A DNA stretch of 53,841 nt. Origin: Clostridia bacterium. Lineage in GTDB: Bacteria > Bacillota > Clostridia > Christensenellales > Aristaeellaceae. The notes under the pieces were generated by a model, which worked only from the letters and a program-made list of their open reading frames with translations, was not told where the DNA came from and searched no databases. Made by a program: the position numbers and the translations under genes. Below are positions 52,391 to 53,841 of this stretch, piece after piece (positions within the stretch are counted from its first letter, which is position 1; every line of letters starts with the position of its first letter). The DNA lies in assembly GCA_017460395.1 (NCBI GenBank), contig JAFUBA010000202.1, positions 1 to 53,841 of the forward strand, read 5' to 3'.

Positions 52391-53620
52391 TTACGAAATA
52401 GAAGACTGATCGGCATCCGTCTGGTGATCCGGAGGAATCTGGTCATACTCCTCGTTGGTCACAGGCATCTGCTTGCGGCGCAGTTTCGCGTCGGTTGCAG
52501 TGCGAAGGATGGCATAGATCAGGGCAAAGACGGGGACGGAGATCAGCATACCCACAAAGCCGAACAGAGCGCTTCCGAGGATGATGGCGAACATCGTCCA
52601 GAGGGAGGAGATACCCGTGTAATCACCGAGGATCTTTGGACCGATGACATTGCCGTCCACCTGCTGAAGGATCAGGATGAAGATGGCAAACTTCAGCGCG
52701 GAGGCGGGATTGACGATGAGGAGGATCAGAATGCTGGGGATGGCACCGATGAATGGACCAAAGAAGGGAAGGATGTTGGTCACCCCGATCAGCACGCTGA
52801 TGAGCACAGAGTACTCCAGGCCCATGATGAGCATCATGATATAGCAGATGACACCGATGATCAGGGAATCGACAATTTTGCCGGTGGTAAAGCCGCCAAA
52901 GATTTTGTTGGCATGGCGTGTCCAGTAGATCAGGCGGTCCGCATGGGAGCGGCTGAAAAGAGCATAGGATATCTTCTTCATCTGCCGCGCCAGCCGGTCA
53001 CGGTCTGTGAGCAGATAGAAACAGGTGATCATGCCGATGAACAGGCGGAAGATGAGAGAATATAGCACGTTGTAGCTGGTCATCAATATGGTCGGGACAA
53101 ACCCCAGATAGTTGGTGGCACTGGTCAGAATGTTCTGCCAGGCTGAGTTCAGGGGGTCGACCTCCAGATCGACCAGGCCGATCATTTTCAGATATTCAGT
53201 CACTGTCTCATCGTTTTCATTGACATATCGGGTCACCTGCCGGACAACAGACTGAATGGATGAGGAAATCTGCGGGAGCAGGATCGACATGAAAAGCCCG
53301 ATCAGGAGCAGAAGGCATACAAGGGAGATGGCTACGGCCAGCATCCGCATGCCTCTTGGATGCGGTTTTTTTCGACACAGCCGGTTGAAAAAGGTTTCCA
53401 GACGCCGCACCAGCGGCAGGAGAATGAAGGCCAGCGCGCCTCCGATAAAGAAAGGAACCAGAGCATCAATACACTGCCCGACAAAGCCGGAGATGCGGTC
53501 AAAATAGATCAGCACAGCGATCATCAGGACGACGACGGCAGCAATGCAGATGCAGGTCCTTGCGATTTTCCGATGTTCTTCAGGAATCAGATGCCAGATA
53601 GGAATCACCTCTTTGAACAC
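52391..53620 (-). CDS. AI-2E family transporter (PerM-like)
   Basis: A 409-residue membrane protein with seven or eight hydrophobic segments. The family core GVTNILPFFGPFIGAIPSILI (landmarks NILPFFGP and IGAIP) and the later QQVDGNVIGPKILGD and SSLWTMFAIILGSALFG segments mark the AI-2E exporter/PerM family, whose members export autoinducer-2 or act as Na+(Li+)/H+ antiporters. The charged C-terminal tail is variable. The start is a GTG at 53620 without a good ribosome binding site, so the true start is uncertain. Confidence 0.92.
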   Translation of the reverse strand: MFKEVIPIWHLIPEEHRKIARTCICIAAVVVLMIAVLIYFDRISGFVGQCIDALVPFFIGGALAFILLPLVRRLETFFNRLCRKKPHPRGMRMLAVAISLVCLLLLIGLFMSILLPQISSSIQSVVRQVTRYVNENDETVTEYLKMIGLVDLEVDPLNSAWQNILTSATNYLGFVPTILMTSYNVLYSLIFRLFIGMITCFYLLTDRDRLARQMKKISYALFSRSHADRLIYWTRHANKIFGGFTTGKIVDSLIIGVICYIMMLIMGLEYSVLISVLIGVTNILPFFGPFIGAIPSILILLIVNPASALKFAIFILILQQVDGNVIGPKILGDYTGISSLWTMFAIILGSALFGFVGMLISVPVFALIYAILRTATDAKLRRKQMPVTNEEYDQIPPDHQTDADQSSIS

Positions 53621-53662
53621 ATGGGGCCAGATGTAAGGTTTTGAAATGGCACTTGCAGGGCA

Positions 53663-53668
53663 AGTATA
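53663..53668 (-). promoter_or_regulatory. extended -10 promoter of the AI-2E transporter gene
   Basis: On the minus strand TGATATACT: a TATACT box (53668-53663) with the TG of an extended -10. No good -35 box at 17 bp. It lies about 40 nt before the GTG start. Confidence 0.4.
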
Positions 53669-53706
53669 TCACAGTTTTCAGAGCGATAAAACAGGACGAG
53701 ACGAAA

Positions 53707-53841
53707 TCACAGGCCATCTGCCAGGGATTTTTTCGCCCAGAGGGAATAAGACCAGTTCCTGTGCTCAAAGGGGAAAGAGCAGGTGTCCAGGAGAACATAG
53801 TTTCGAAGGTTTCTTTTCTGATTTCCGCGGATGACGACAAA
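53707..53841 (-). CDS. possible 3' end of a gene cut by the window edge
   Basis: A minus-strand frame open from the edge to a TGA at 53709-53707 gives 44 residues with a protein-like composition (contains NYVLLDTCSFPFEHRNW and SLWAKKSLADGL). It has no start in the window and no family was recognised. It could be chance; other overlapping frames are open too. Confidence 0.25.
   Translation of the reverse strand, partial: FVVIRGNQKRNLRNYVLLDTCSFPFEHRNWSYSLWAKKSLADGL

Noticed and set aside
53580-53840. An 86-codon minus-strand open frame at the right edge
   Set aside because: It overlaps the start of the AI-2E transporter gene and its promoter, and another frame there looks more protein-like.

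Overview
The window looks like a chromosomal segment of a strictly anaerobic, Gram-positive (monoderm) Clostridia-type bacterium, probably an uncultured gut or rumen lineage. The evidence is a GC-rich base composition, strong GGAGG-type ribosome binding sites, several TTG/GTG starts, a clostridial-type flavodiiron protein, and secreted or lipid-anchored envelope proteins with no outer-membrane genes. The genus cannot be fixed from the sequence. No rRNA, tRNA, CRISPR array, integrase or insertion sequence was recognised.

1-7.6 kb: a two-gene operon (flavodiiron protein, alpha/beta hydrolase), a membrane-anchored VanY-like protein that has lost all its zinc ligands, and an envelope-acylation style cluster (MBOAT acyltransferase, DUF4358 lipoprotein, SGNH protein, divergent DHHW protein). 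7.6-14.3 kb: a minus-strand run of SUV3-like helicase, GH106-like glycosidase and M20 amidohydrolase. 14.5-17.5 kb: a class A penicillin-binding protein. 17.5-27.2 kb: a seven-gene minus-strand operon starting with a 2-hydroxyacid dehydrogenase and rlmH. It continues through a barnase-like secreted RNase, a HAD phosphatase, an L,D-transpeptidase and CvpA, and ends with a 1456-residue secreted protein. 27.4-29.6 kb: a fused 5-oxoprolinase B-C protein and a tandem-HTH regulator.

29.7-46.8 kb is the most interesting part: two complete oligopeptide-type ABC importers with a small C39-like cysteine peptidase between them. The first (30.0-35.5 kb) has normal-sized subunits. It is preceded by a near-consensus promoter, a 30-codon ORF with 7 Cys codons, and terminator-like hairpins, which together look like a transcription attenuator. 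The second (36.6-46.8 kb) has every component enlarged except its OppB-type permease: an 834-residue binding protein, a permease with about 200 extra extracytoplasmic residues, an ATPase with about 370 residues inserted in its helical subdomain, and a second ATPase carrying two N-terminal membrane helices, a ~320-residue outside domain and a coiled-coil insertion. A DUF3899 membrane protein ends this operon. Neither binding protein has a lipobox, so the extra outside domains may hold the binding protein at the membrane.

46.8-50.6 kb is an AT-richer, gene-poor island with one large secreted C40-type peptidase/adhesin-like protein and, at its far end, a 22-codon relic that matches the C-terminus of the DUF3899 protein. 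50.6-53.8 kb returns to ordinary sequence: a MATE transporter, a HIT protein and an AI-2E family transporter, with a possible gene end cut by the right edge.
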